A model generated the notes under the pieces. It ran no database searches. It was not told the origin of the DNA and saw only the letters and a program-made list of their open reading frames with translations. From the NCBI GenBank assembly GCA_022841365.1, contig JALHRP010000005.1, forward strand, positions 30,003 through 94,002: a stretch of DNA of 64,000 nucleotides. The letters run 5' to 3'. Source of the stretch: Chitinophagaceae bacterium (GTDB lineage: Bacteria > Bacteroidota > Bacteroidia > Chitinophagales > Chitinophagaceae). Of the stretch, positions 1-8,027 are shown piece by piece. The translations under genes and the position numbers were made by a program. Each line of letters starts with the position of its first letter. Position 1 is the stretch's first letter.

Positions 1-125
1 CATCTTCTCCTGATTTTTTCCTTATCGTCTTTCCGCCTTGCCGGCATAAAATAAAAAACGGCATCAAGAGATTGAAGAGATAATTGTAAAGCAATTTTAC
101 ACTGCCTTTCCGGCATCAGGTTGAT

Positions 126-158
126 ATAAAAAAGAAAAACTTCCTGGTGGGGAAGTTT
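126..158 (-). terminator. Putative intrinsic terminator
   Basis: An 8-bp stem (137-144 with 151-158, six-base loop) is followed, read on the minus strand, by a T-rich tract. It lies downstream of the minus-strand gene ending at 373 and may be a backup stop. The rest of 1-372 holds no gene I can support. Confidence 0.45.
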
Positions 159-300
159 CTCAAGGGACATTGGCGGACTGTGAAGGTCCGTTGTGTTTCA
201 TAAGATACCGATTTTCGGTTTTTTTCAGGATTGGATTAAGTTCGTTCTCTTATAGGGTGTTGATATTTTCAACAGTGTAAAAATAACATGGCAGCAACAT

Positions 301-349
301 AAAAAAGGATACGCTGTAACTTCATTTCAAAGTTTAAGAGTATCCTTTT
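301..349 (-). terminator. Putative terminator hairpin after the beta-barrel gene
   Basis: A perfect 10-bp inverted repeat (303-312 with 340-349) with a 27-base loop ends in a run of six T on the minus strand, 24 bases beyond the stop codon at 373. The long loop makes this less typical. Confidence 0.5.
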
Positions 350-372
350 ATTGTCATCAGAGGAAAACCTTT

Positions 373-861
373 TTAGAACGTATAGCGGATTGCTAAACCA
401 CCCCAGTTTCCGGTAAAGCCGCCATAATCACCAAATTCAAACGAAGGCTGCCAGTCAATAGACATATTAATGGGTGCGCCATTAAATTTATAATCTAAAC
501 CTAACACACCATCAATACCAACTAATGCACCACCTCTGTAACCGGGATATCTTCTGTCCCAGTAACGGTTGTTCCAAAAACCAACGTGTGCACCCGGACC
601 AACATACCATTTTAAACCCGGTGCTCCTTTGATATTACCATGAAATTCGTACAAGCCTGTAATACGTACACCATCTCTCCAGAAATAGGCAATTCCTTCC
701 AGTGCTGCGTTGCTTTGTACAAAATGTTTGAGTGTAATACCTGCTCCGGGATAAAACTTAACACCTAATGCTGTCTTGTAATTACTGCCCTTGGCCTGTG
801 CAAATAACTGTTGTTGTGAAATAACAGTAAACACAATGGCCAGCATAAAAATCTTTTTCAT
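373..861 (-). CDS. Small secreted outer-membrane beta-barrel-like protein
   Basis: 162 residues. An N-terminal signal peptide (about residues 1-22, ending FAQA) is followed by alternating hydrophobic/aromatic segments rich in Gly, Tyr and Trp and a C-terminal aromatic residue (AIRYTF), the usual look of a small outer-membrane beta-barrel. I recognise no specific family. It is monocistronic, divergent from rimO. The barrel topology is inferred from composition and strand-like alternation only. Confidence 0.7.
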   Translation of the reverse strand: MKKIFMLAIVFTVISQQQLFAQAKGSNYKTALGVKFYPGAGITLKHFVQSNAALEGIAYFWRDGVRITGLYEFHGNIKGAPGLKWYVGPGAHVGFWNNRYWDRRYPGYRGGALVGIDGVLGLDYKFNGAPINMSIDWQPSFEFGDYGGFTGNWGGLAIRYTF

Positions 862-949
862 ACATGTGAGTTTTAGAATAACCCACCTTGAAAAAATGAT
901 GCCAAACTTTTGTTAACGGACAGAAAAACAGCTTTCTGCCTGTTTCTAT

Positions 950-957
950 TACCTTTG
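950..957 (+). promoter_or_regulatory. Bacteroidota -7 promoter box of rimO
   Basis: TACCTTTG matches the Bacteroidota primary sigma -7 consensus TAnnTTTG. It ends only 6 bases before the ATG at 964, implying an mRNA with almost no leader. No clear -33 TTG was found at the expected spacing. Confidence 0.6.
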
Positions 958-963
958 CAGCCT

Positions 964-2274
964 ATGAAGAGTAAGACGTTAAAGAAGGATAAAGTAAATA
1001 TCATTACACTCGGCTGCAGTAAAAATATGGTGGATAGTGAAGTGCTCAGCGGTCAGCTGCTTGCTAATGAAATTGATGTGGTGCATGAAAGCAGTAAGAA
1101 AGATCACAACATTGTTATTGTAAACACCTGTGGCTTTATTGACAAAGCAAAAGAAGAAAGCATCAATACCATTCTTGATCAGGTTGAATTAAAACGCCGT
1201 GGTAAATTAGATAAAGTGATTGTTACAGGGTGTTTAAGCGAACGGTATAAAAATAACCTGGAAGCAGAGATCCCCGAAGTAGATGCTTTTTACGGTACCA
1301 TGGAGCTGCCGCAAATTTTAAAACAGTTTGAAGCCGATTATAAAACCGAACTGGTGGGCGAACGTTTGTTGAGTACACCATCGCATTATGCATATCTCAA
1401 AATCAGCGAAGGTTGTAACCGTACCTGTGCTTTTTGTGCCATCCCTTTAATGCGTGGGGAGCATAAAAGTAAAAGCATGGATGATCTGGTGAAAGAAGCA
1501 GAGGCTCTTGTAAAAAAAGGAGTGAAAGAAGTAATGTTGATTGCTCAGGAACTTACGTACTACGGATTGGATCTCTATAAAAAAAGAATGCTGGGCGATT
1601 TAATGCTTCGCCTTGCAGATGTGAAAGGGTTTGAATGGATCCGTTTACATTATGCGTATCCGCATAAATTTCCATTGGATGTATTGGATGTAATGCGTGA
1701 ACGGCCAAATATCTGCAACTACTTAGATATGCCCTTGCAGCATGCAAGTAACAATATGCTCAAAGCCATGCGCAGGCAAATTACCAGAACCGAAACAGAA
1801 GAGCTGATTGCTGCAGTGAGAGAAAAAGTTCCCGGTCTTTGTTTACGTACATCATTAATTGCAGGTTTCCCCGGTGAAACCTTAGATGATATTGAAGAAA
1901 CAAAACTGTTTTTACAAAAACAACGTTTCGATCGTGTAGGCATTTTCACTTACAGTCATGAAGAAGGAACAAGCGGATATGAGTTGACGGATGATGTACC
2001 TGCAGAAGAAAAAGAACGGAGGGCACAGGAGATTATGGCGGTGCAGCAGGAAATTTCTTATGAGCTGAACCAGGAAAAAGTGGGACAAACATTTAAAACC
2101 ATCATTGATAAAAAAGAAGCCGGCCGTTATTTAGGCCGTACCGAATTTGACAGCGTGGAAGTAGATAATGAAGTAATTATTCATTCTGATAAGAAATTAA
2201 AAATCGGCGAATTTGTAAACGCAAAAATCACCAAAGCATTTGATTACGATCTGGAAGGCGAGGTGGTGGAATAA
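964..2274 (+). CDS. rimO: Ribosomal protein S12 methylthiotransferase RimO
   Basis: Radical-SAM methylthiotransferase that adds a methylthio group to the conserved aspartate of ribosomal protein S12. 436 residues from this start. The N-terminal UPF0004 domain supplies cluster cysteines Cys18, Cys56 (NTCGF) and Cys90 (TGC); the radical-SAM motif CNRTCAFC gives Cys151, Cys155 and Cys158; a C-terminal TRAM domain follows (about 370-436). LGCSKN near the N-terminus is typical of RimO rather than MiaB. The frame is open to 910, but the -7 box at 950-957 and family length favour the ATG at 964. Convergent with the 2345 gene across a shared hairpin. Confidence 0.96.
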   Translation: MKSKTLKKDKVNIITLGCSKNMVDSEVLSGQLLANEIDVVHESSKKDHNIVIVNTCGFIDKAKEESINTILDQVELKRRGKLDKVIVTGCLSERYKNNLEAEIPEVDAFYGTMELPQILKQFEADYKTELVGERLLSTPSHYAYLKISEGCNRTCAFCAIPLMRGEHKSKSMDDLVKEAEALVKKGVKEVMLIAQELTYYGLDLYKKRMLGDLMLRLADVKGFEWIRLHYAYPHKFPLDVLDVMRERPNICNYLDMPLQHASNNMLKAMRRQITRTETEELIAAVREKVPGLCLRTSLIAGFPGETLDDIEETKLFLQKQRFDRVGIFTYSHEEGTSGYELTDDVPAEEKERRAQEIMAVQQEISYELNQEKVGQTFKTIIDKKEAGRYLGRTEFDSVEVDNEVIIHSDKKLKIGEFVNAKITKAFDYDLEGEVVE

Positions 2275-2296
2275 TCAAACAGATTATCAGCAAAAA

Positions 2297-2325
2297 AACC
2301 GCTCTTTAACAGAGCGGCTTTTTTT
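2297..2325. terminator. Terminator downstream of rimO
   Basis: Stem CCGCTCT/AGAGCGG (2299-2305 with 2311-2317) followed by a T run on the plus strand and preceded by an A run, so it can serve both rimO and the convergent gene ending at 2345. Confidence 0.85.
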
Positions 2326-2344
2326 AGAGGTTGCGTTGAAGGGT

Positions 2345-2839
2345 TTAGTTTGATTGAGAAGTACCTTGTTTTTTATTTCTGTCTTCACCTTGCGAAGGCA
2401 TTCTGCGTTTCATAATCTGATCAATGGTGGTATTAAATAACTCCAGCTGATCGGGGCGGCAGATCGAACGTATCTGTAAAAAATGTTTGAAGAAGGTATG
2501 CTCAAATCTTTTTTTATTGGCAGCAATTAAAGTTGTGAGTGAATCAATCCGTAACGAATCGTTGTTGCCGGTTTTTACAAACTGAAAAAGCTGTTCGTGT
2601 AACTCCATATCTTCTTTACGAAGCTTATCCAGTTCTGTTTTGTGTTCATCTCTCAGTTGCTTTAATTGTATTTCCTGTTGTGCATCCAGTTTTAGTTGTT
2701 TGCTCATGAACTCAGAATAAGGCCTACCTCCTCTGAAAGAATGCGGTCCGCTTCTTTTCTGGAATAAAAAGTAAAGCGTGGTTGCATTCAAACCAATTAA
2801 GAGCAATACAGCAATCGTTAAAAATCGGGTCTTATTCAT
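2345..2839 (-). CDS. Periplasmic Spy/CpxP-like (heavy-metal sensor) protein
   Basis: 164 residues. One N-terminal membrane anchor (about 7-27), then a mostly charged alpha-helical periplasmic domain with a region like the LTxxQ repeats of Spy/CpxP chaperones (KLDAQQEIQLKQLRDEH near 50-65 and RPDQLELF near 128-135) and a low-complexity basic tail. Last gene of a sigma/anti-sigma-like operon (3747 to 2345, minus strand), 10 bases after the preceding gene. Spy/CpxP homologues in such Bacteroidota operons are usually annotated as periplasmic heavy-metal sensors; ligand unknown here. Confidence 0.7.
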   Translation of the reverse strand: MNKTRFLTIAVLLLIGLNATTLYFLFQKRSGPHSFRGGRPYSEFMSKQLKLDAQQEIQLKQLRDEHKTELDKLRKEDMELHEQLFQFVKTGNNDSLRIDSLTTLIAANKKRFEHTFFKHFLQIRSICRPDQLELFNTTIDQIMKRRMPSQGEDRNKKQGTSQSN

Positions 2840-2849
2840 TTGTATACGA

Positions 2850-3155
2850 TCAGGGAATGGATGTGTATTGATTATTCAGTTCATATTCATTAATCACCAT
2901 TTCAATATCAACCGGTTGGCCTGCAGCGCTGTTGTTGGCAGCAGAACTTCCGTTCCAGCCAAGTAAATTGAGCAGCAGCATACATACAAATACCGCTGTA
3001 AAGGCAAATACCCATTTTAACTGAAGGGGCTGTCGGGTAGTTGCTGCCGAAAGCCGGGCCATTACACGGGTATGCAGGTAGGGGTTACCTGCAGCAGGTT
3101 GCTGTTTGCGCAAACTGCCCATCACTTCATTGATCCATTGTTCCTGTTCCTGCAT
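2850..3155 (-). CDS. Probable membrane anti-sigma factor, short
   Basis: 101 residues from the ATG at 3155. A cytoplasmic N-terminus (residues 1-47, EQEQWINEVMGSLRKQQP) resembling short anti-sigma regions, one transmembrane helix (about 48-68) and a 30-residue periplasmic tail. The frame stays open to 3311, but that upstream part overlaps the sigma gene and does not look coding. Position directly behind an ECF sigma gene (37-base gap) supports an anti-sigma role, which is inference; no zinc-binding HxxxCxxC motif is present. Confidence 0.65.
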   Translation of the reverse strand: MQEQEQWINEVMGSLRKQQPAAGNPYLHTRVMARLSAATTRQPLQLKWVFAFTAVFVCMLLLNLLGWNGSSAANNSAAGQPVDIEMVINEYELNNQYTSIP

Positions 3156-3192
3156 ACGTATTCTTTTTGACGATGGTAAAAATAAAAACTTG

Positions 3193-3747
3193 CTACCCGC
3201 TGTTATTTTTATAGTAGGCAGCCAGTATTTTTCGCAGGTTTTTCCGGGCTCTGAACAGCAGCGATTCAATGGAAGATACGGATGTACCAACAATTTCGCT
3301 GATTTCTCCATAGCTCAGCCCTTCCGTTTCGCTGAGTAAAAATGCAATTTTTTGTGTTTCCGGCAATTGCTGAATGGCTTTATACAGCACGGCGGCTTTT
3401 TCTTTGTTTTCGGAAACAATGCCGGGGTGTACAAAATCGCCGGCATCTTCAATAGGCTCGCCGCTTTCATGAAAAAGGTCGGTCATAAAAGCAAATCTTT
3501 TTTTCCGTTTGCGGCTGCGCATGAGATCAATGCATTTATTGATGGTGATGCGGTAGAGCCAGGTGGTTACCTGCGATTCTCCTTTAAATGTATGGGCTTT
3601 GTTATAAGCTTCTACAAAAACATCCTGTGTTATTTCTTCAGCATCCTGTTCGTTCTGCAACGTATTTAATGCTGTATTGTACACCCGGGGCTGGTGTTGC
3701 TGTATAAAATCTTTGAACACTTGTTCATTGTCCCGGAGGTTGAGCAT
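3193..3747 (-). CDS. ECF-type RNA polymerase sigma factor
   Basis: 184 residues from this start (ATG at 3765 is an alternative giving 190). Sigma-70 region 2 contains DAEEITQDVFVEAY and the -10-binding segment TTWLYRITINKCID; region 4 has the helix-turn-helix LSYGEISEIVGTSVSSIESLLFRARKNLR. First gene of an operon with a putative anti-sigma protein and a Spy-like periplasmic protein, an arrangement typical of envelope-stress or metal-responsive regulation. Confidence 0.9.
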   Translation of the reverse strand: MLNLRDNEQVFKDFIQQHQPRVYNTALNTLQNEQDAEEITQDVFVEAYNKAHTFKGESQVTTWLYRITINKCIDLMRSRKRKKRFAFMTDLFHESGEPIEDAGDFVHPGIVSENKEKAAVLYKAIQQLPETQKIAFLLSETEGLSYGEISEIVGTSVSSIESLLFRARKNLRKILAAYYKNNSG

Positions 3748-3844
3748 GCGGTGATAAGTTGGCAATTAAGATAAGAAGGATTACGTTATGGGACAGAAAA
3801 ATGTGATTAATGGAAATGATCGTTATCAATAAGTATTGAAAATG

Positions 3845-3876
3845 AAAATCCCCTTTTGTTTCTACAAAAGGGGAAA
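3845..3876 (-). terminator. Terminator-like hairpin after the 3968 gene
   Basis: Perfect 10-bp stem CCCCTTTTGT/ACAAAAGGGG (3850-3859 with 3864-3873). It lies between the stop of the minus-strand DUF4097-like gene and the next operon; the T-tract on the minus strand is short. Confidence 0.6.
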
Positions 3877-3967
3877 GATAATAAGGCGGGTGTTTATCTT
3901 AAACTTTAATCCTGTAAGAACAATTCTGCTTTAACATCAGGAACGATTCAGTTGAAAAAAACGGATA

Positions 3968-4954
3968 TTAACTTTGCCTGTGTTTCTTTTTTACTTTCAT
4001 CTCTTCTTCTGTTGCTTCGCCGATGATGATGCGGCCAAAGCTTGATTTGATTTCTACTTTAGCAGAACCTGAGCCTGATTTGCCTTCGTATGTTTTGTTT
4101 GAATCAGGGCCATACTGATCCGGTTTGTCTGTGCGTTGAATATTTGCTTTGCTCCGGTCTTTTAAAGAACCAAAGCTTGTATGAATATTGTAGCTGGCAG
4201 AAAAATCTGCAGCAGGACGGATGTTTACCAGGCTGTAAGAATCATTCAGGTAAAGTGCTGTAAGATTATTGTTCACATGAATTACACTGCTGCTGCAGAA
4301 TTCCATATTGATTTTATTGGCTCCTGTTAAGGTTTCAATTTCAACCGTAGAGAACTTAAATGTTGCAGAGGCATTATTCATGCTTTTGATATGTGCACTT
4401 CCAAATTCTACCAACAGTTTTTCAACCTTGGGGATATTGCCTGTTGTTAAAGATCCAAATTTACTCACCAGCGAAACAGAGCCATTGTAATCCGGCAATT
4501 GAACAGATCCAAAAGAGTTTTCTATTTTCAAGGGATTGGCTGCAGGCATCTGGATGGTGTAATTAATGTGCATGTTGCTGTTACAATTCTTACAATGGTA
4601 ATTATTGTTTGTTTTATTTTTGTTTACTGTTGTTGTAAACTTAATCTGGCTGCCATCCTTCTCTTCTTTCACATCAATATTTTCAAACATTTTATCTGCA
4701 TGATCTTTGTCTGTTGAGCTGGCTTCAATATGAATGTCTACTTTGATTTCATTCCTGTCCCATGTAGTAACAGTTACATTGCCAAAGCTGTTTTCAATAT
4801 TCAATGTATTACCTGAGGCAGCGTAGGTTTTAGAGATGGTACGTTCTTTAAAATGCTCGTACCTTTTTTTCTCTTTGGTTTCTTTCTGTGCTGCAACCTG
4901 ATATGAAATAAAGAGGAGTGATAAAGTAAAAATGAGTTTAACTGACTTTTTCAT
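3968..4954 (-). CDS. Secreted DUF4097-like putative adhesin
   Basis: 328 residues. Signal peptide (about 1-22, YQVAAQ), then a repetitive beta-rich domain with recurrent IENSFGNV/IENSFGSV/SFGSL/SFGRI motifs, which resembles the right-handed beta-helix repeats of DUF4097/putative auto-transporter adhesin families. A CKNC pair (about residue 121) could form a disulfide. It ends in a basic, lysine-rich tail. Its start overlaps the anti-sigma gene by 17 bases, so it is the third gene of a sigma/anti-sigma operon and a likely output or ligand-sensing component (inference). Confidence 0.75.
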   Translation of the reverse strand: MKKSVKLIFTLSLLFISYQVAAQKETKEKKRYEHFKERTISKTYAASGNTLNIENSFGNVTVTTWDRNEIKVDIHIEASSTDKDHADKMFENIDVKEEKDGSQIKFTTTVNKNKTNNNYHCKNCNSNMHINYTIQMPAANPLKIENSFGSVQLPDYNGSVSLVSKFGSLTTGNIPKVEKLLVEFGSAHIKSMNNASATFKFSTVEIETLTGANKINMEFCSSSVIHVNNNLTALYLNDSYSLVNIRPAADFSASYNIHTSFGSLKDRSKANIQRTDKPDQYGPDSNKTYEGKSGSGSAKVEIKSSFGRIIIGEATEEEMKVKKKHRQS

Positions 4955-5525
4955 TTCGTTTTGTTTTTTGTTTTTTGAATTCGTTGCTGATCATCAGTTG
5001 GCGATAGAGCAGTTCTGCCTGCAGTTGCAGATTCTGAATCATCGCTTTCATAATCACATCCTTGTTGGGTGTTTGTGATGCCTGAGCATGCAGCATACGG
5101 TAAGAACTGTCCAGCACAAGCAGATCATCGAGGAATTCTTTGTACAATTCCGGATGTTCTGAAGTTGCAATTTTCAGCTCTTCCTGTCTGGTTTCTATCG
5201 CACTGAATGCCTGCTTAACCTGTGATGCATATTCCGGAGATATGCCGCTTAATTCATCAGGACTCTTCAATGGTTCTTCGGTTGAAACTGTTTCTGTATT
5301 TTGCCGGCGTATATAGATAAAGTAAACCGAAGTAAGGAGGATGCATACAAATGCAGCAGCGGCTGTCCATTTATACAGTTCTCTGATTGAAAATTTTCTT
5401 GCTTCCTTTTTTACAGGAAGTGCGGCTTCAATTTTTTTCCATGTGCCGTCTGCCGGCATCTCTGTATCAAAATCGCCACGGTTTCTGTTGATAAATTTCT
5501 CCAGGTTATCGCTCATATAGTTCAT
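4938..5525 (-). CDS. Putative membrane-anchored anti-sigma factor
   Basis: 195 residues (MNYMSDN; an internal ATG at 5516 is also possible). Cytoplasmic N-terminus (about 1-48), one transmembrane helix (about 51-70, WTAAAAFVCILLTSVYFIYI) and a helical periplasmic C-terminal region. It overlaps the upstream sigma gene by 20 bases and the downstream DUF4097-like gene by 17, indicating translational coupling. No zinc anti-sigma motif, so the role rests on position and topology. Confidence 0.75.
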   Translation of the reverse strand: MNYMSDNLEKFINRNRGDFDTEMPADGTWKKIEAALPVKKEARKFSIRELYKWTAAAAFVCILLTSVYFIYIRRQNTETVSTEEPLKSPDELSGISPEYASQVKQAFSAIETRQEELKIATSEHPELYKEFLDDLLVLDSSYRMLHAQASQTPNKDVIMKAMIQNLQLQAELLYRQLMISNEFKKQKTKRNEKVS

Positions 5526-6069
5526 GTTGTTTTAATACCTGTAATAATTTTTGTTTGGCACGCATATACTGCGTTCGAACAGTTGAATGTGTTACCTGCA
5601 TAATCTCAGCTACTTCTTCCTGATCGTATCCTTCAAAGAGATGCAGCGATAAAACCGTACGGTAACCGGTTGGTAAACTTTGCATGGCTCCTTTAATTAT
5701 TTCAACGGTGTACCAGATCTCGTCTTCGTGCAGAGGTGGTTCATCAGGCAGTGTATCTGCATCTGGTTCCATATCTGAAAAGAGCAGGCGTTGTTTTTTT
5801 AAATGTGTGATGCATTTATAAACCACAATCTGTTTCAACCATGCACCAAAGGTTGATTTGCCCCGGAAGTTTTCCAGTTGCTGAAAGGCATCGGTAAAAG
5901 CTTCCTGCAAAATGTCTTCCGCATCAGCAGTCCGGTTCAGCATCCGCAGGGCGGTATTGAACATGGCTTTGGAGTAACGGTCATACAGTAATTTGTAAGC
6001 AGTATGATCTCCATTGATGCATTGCTGCACCAGTATTTCAGCTGAAGGGACAATCGTAGTCAGGTTCAA
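5506..6069 (-). CDS. ECF-type RNA polymerase sigma factor
   Basis: 187 residues. Region 2 carries DAEDILQEAFTDAFQ and TFGAWLKQIVVYKCITHLKK; region 4 has YDQEEVAEIMQVTHSTVRTQYMRAKQKLL. It heads the operon sigma, anti-sigma, DUF4097-like adhesin and is the second ECF system in the first 6 kb. The signal it answers cannot be told from sequence. Confidence 0.9.
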   Translation of the reverse strand: MNLTTIVPSAEILVQQCINGDHTAYKLLYDRYSKAMFNTALRMLNRTADAEDILQEAFTDAFQQLENFRGKSTFGAWLKQIVVYKCITHLKKQRLLFSDMEPDADTLPDEPPLHEDEIWYTVEIIKGAMQSLPTGYRTVLSLHLFEGYDQEEVAEIMQVTHSTVRTQYMRAKQKLLQVLKQHELYER

Positions 6070-6168
6070 TGATTCGGTTTATAATAAAGTATAAGGTTCT
6101 TGAAGAATGTTGCATGAGGGCAGAAAAAAATAAAAGCAATTCAAGCAGTACAACTCAATTTCATTTTT

Positions 6169-6621
6169 TCATCTAAGGTCTGTCTTATTTACAGCAACTG
6201 TTGGCCTTGCTTTTCTGAAAAGAAAGGCAATGGCCATCACAACGATCCAAAGTGCAGAAAAGGCCAGCAGCCCGTTCAGATTGGCTTGCACATCTTCCGG
6301 ATCATAGCGGCCATGTATTCTGGAACGGAAAAACCGGTTGCTATACGCCTGTGCATATTCAATGCCGGCACCAAAAAGATAGAGTGCAACAAAGATGAGT
6401 AAGTGTCTGAAAAGTTTTCTGTTTGCAAACAGGATGTTTAAGAATGCTGCAGCTATAAAATAAAAAAGAGAATGAAGTTCTTTATCAATATGCCTGAAAC
6501 CCGACGGCAGCTTAAGCATAAATCCAACAATGGCAATGCCAAAACAGAAAGCAGCCAGAAACAGTTTGGTCCAATTACTTAATTTCAATTTCAACTTTTT
6601 TTGTAATGAAAACTTTTGCAA
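6169..6621 (-). CDS. VanZ-like membrane protein
   Basis: 150 residues, four hydrophobic segments (about 18-36, 46-64, 70-88, 115-135) and the VanZ-like pattern IDKELHSLFYFIAAAFLN and GAGIEYAQAYSNRFFRSRxxxxxDxxDVQANLNG. VanZ-like proteins are of uncertain function; VanZ itself affects glycopeptide susceptibility. No ATG fits: a stop codon lies two codons upstream and the start must be TTG at 6621 (or a TTG a few codons later). That TTG lies inside an AACTTTG-type palindrome. Confidence 0.75.
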   Translation of the reverse strand: MQKFSLQKKLKLKLSNWTKLFLAAFCFGIAIVGFMLKLPSGFRHIDKELHSLFYFIAAAFLNILFANRKLFRHLLIFVALYLFGAGIEYAQAYSNRFFRSRIHGRYDPEDVQANLNGLLAFSALWIVVMAIAFLFRKARPTVAVNKTDLR

Positions 6622-6625
6622 AGTT
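6609..6625. repeat. Palindrome, variant copy 1 of three
   Basis: A degenerate copy of the palindrome seen at 6658 and 6706: AAACTTTTGCAAAGTTT. It contains the TTG start codon of the VanZ-like gene on the minus strand. Confidence 0.6.
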
Positions 6626-6652
6626 TATACAGACTGATAAAACACAATCCAA

Positions 6653-6676
6653 CTCTTACAACTTTGCCAAAGTTGG
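6653..6676. repeat. 24-bp direct repeat with CAACTTTGCCAAAGTTG palindrome, copy 2
   Basis: Identical over 24 bases to 6701-6724, 48 bases away. The core is a perfect 8-bp inverted repeat around a single central base. It lies between the desaturase-family gene and the VanZ-like gene. Confidence 0.8.
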
Positions 6677-6700
6677 AGAAAGTTCAAAAAAAATTTCATA

Positions 6701-6724
6701 CTCTTACAACTTTGCCAAAGTTGG
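6701..6724. repeat. 24-bp direct repeat with CAACTTTGCCAAAGTTG palindrome, copy 3
   Basis: Second identical copy. On the minus strand it encodes the last residues (PTLAKL) and the stop codon of the desaturase-family gene, so the palindrome is part of the coding end. Confidence 0.8.
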
Positions 6725-7996
6725 TTTAAGTTCATCTTCTTTTACATGTTTCTGCACAAACCATAGTGTGATCATGGTTGATGCAAGAAAGTAAAAAGCA
6801 ATCAGGTATTTAATTGATCCGCTTAAAACAGATGCTCCAAACCAATCGCCTGTTTGTAAAATAACAGCGATACCAAAACTGTTTTTGATTACTTCCCACA
6901 CAATGGCATATTTATTCCGGTCCATTAATTCGGTATAAGCATATACACTCAAAAATATAAACAGTCCATAGAGATAGATATAAGATGGGTGTAGTGCATT
7001 GATGCCGGCAATATTCCCAAACAGATAACTGATAAATAATAAAACCATTGTGATCTGCACCCAGCTCCACACATGTAATGCAGGCGATGCTTTGGTATCA
7101 TACTTTTCAAAATGATACGGATCGGTAATTTTGTGTACAGGATATTTTTCTGCAACATCTGCTGGTCGCCAGCCGGTGGGCATCATCCAGATGCGGAGTT
7201 TATCGTTCCAGCTTTTAGTGAGCCATGCATCTTTGATGAGTAAACCAAGGTGCATAAAATTTATTTTGATGGGGTTCCAAGTCTGTACAGGACGTGTAAT
7301 GCCGTATACAGGTGGTTTATCAACTAACTCTTCCTGAAATGTACCAAACCATTTGTCCCAGAAAATAAAAATCTGCCCGTAGTTCTTATCTAAATATTCA
7401 GGATTGATGGCATGATGTACACGATGATGCGAAGGTGTAACAATGATCTTCTCCAACAATCCCATCCTGTTGATGTGTTGTGTATGATACCAAAACTGTG
7501 CAAACAAATGCAAAGGAGCAACTACAGCAATCACCATGGTTGGCACACCCAGTAATGCAGCTGGTAATAAAAAAATAGTGAAGAGACGAAACACAACCGA
7601 AATACTTTGCCTTAATGCACAAGCCAGGTTAAAATCTTCACTGCTGTGATGAATGATATGTGCGTTCCAGAAAAAATTATATTCATGGTCCAGACGATGC
7701 ACCCAGTAGCCTGCAAAATCAAGTGCAATAAATGCAATGATGTAAGTGAGGATGGTATGTTCAATATGTACAACAGCTAATTTATCAACAAGCCATCCAT
7801 AACCGATGATGGCAATACTCAAACCCAACACATCTTTGGTTACATTGGTAATACCGCTGCTGAGGCTGGAGATCATATCCATATTACGGACGGTTTGTTT
7901 TCCTTTCCAAACACCATAATATGCTTCCGCAAGCACCAGCAATAGAAAAGCCGGCATGGCAAAGAGTAAAATTTTACCGTAGGTTTCCATGTGCAA
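6704..7996 (-). CDS. Sterol desaturase / fatty acid hydroxylase family protein
   Basis: 430 residues, integral membrane di-iron enzyme family. Histidine boxes: HRLDHE (His100, His104), HIIHH (His113-His117) and HHRVHH in the third box near residue 190, spaced as in the fatty-acid hydroxylase superfamily. Several hydrophobic helices before and between the boxes, plus a C-terminal extension of four further helices (about 310-420) as in the longer alkylglycerol-monooxygenase-like members. Substrate cannot be assigned. The final codons lie in a palindromic repeat. Confidence 0.9.
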   Translation of the reverse strand: MHMETYGKILLFAMPAFLLLVLAEAYYGVWKGKQTVRNMDMISSLSSGITNVTKDVLGLSIAIIGYGWLVDKLAVVHIEHTILTYIIAFIALDFAGYWVHRLDHEYNFFWNAHIIHHSSEDFNLACALRQSISVVFRLFTIFLLPAALLGVPTMVIAVVAPLHLFAQFWYHTQHINRMGLLEKIIVTPSHHRVHHAINPEYLDKNYGQIFIFWDKWFGTFQEELVDKPPVYGITRPVQTWNPIKINFMHLGLLIKDAWLTKSWNDKLRIWMMPTGWRPADVAEKYPVHKITDPYHFEKYDTKASPALHVWSWVQITMVLLFISYLFGNIAGINALHPSYIYLYGLFIFLSVYAYTELMDRNKYAIVWEVIKNSFGIAVILQTGDWFGASVLSGSIKYLIAFYFLASTMITLWFVQKHVKEDELKPTLAKL

Positions 7997-8027
7997 ACAA
8001 TCTTATTGCTAAAGTACGAAATGCCCG

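Noticed and set aside
3157..3311. N-terminal extension of the putative anti-sigma protein
   Set aside because: The extra residues overlap the end of the sigma gene in another frame and are Cys/Pro-rich without family resemblance; ATG 3155 is preferred.
6606..6794. A 62-codon plus-strand frame with two SYNFAKVG repeats
   Set aside because: It is the plus-strand reading of the 24-bp palindromic repeats and of the 3' end of the desaturase-family gene; no start signal and no homologue recognised.
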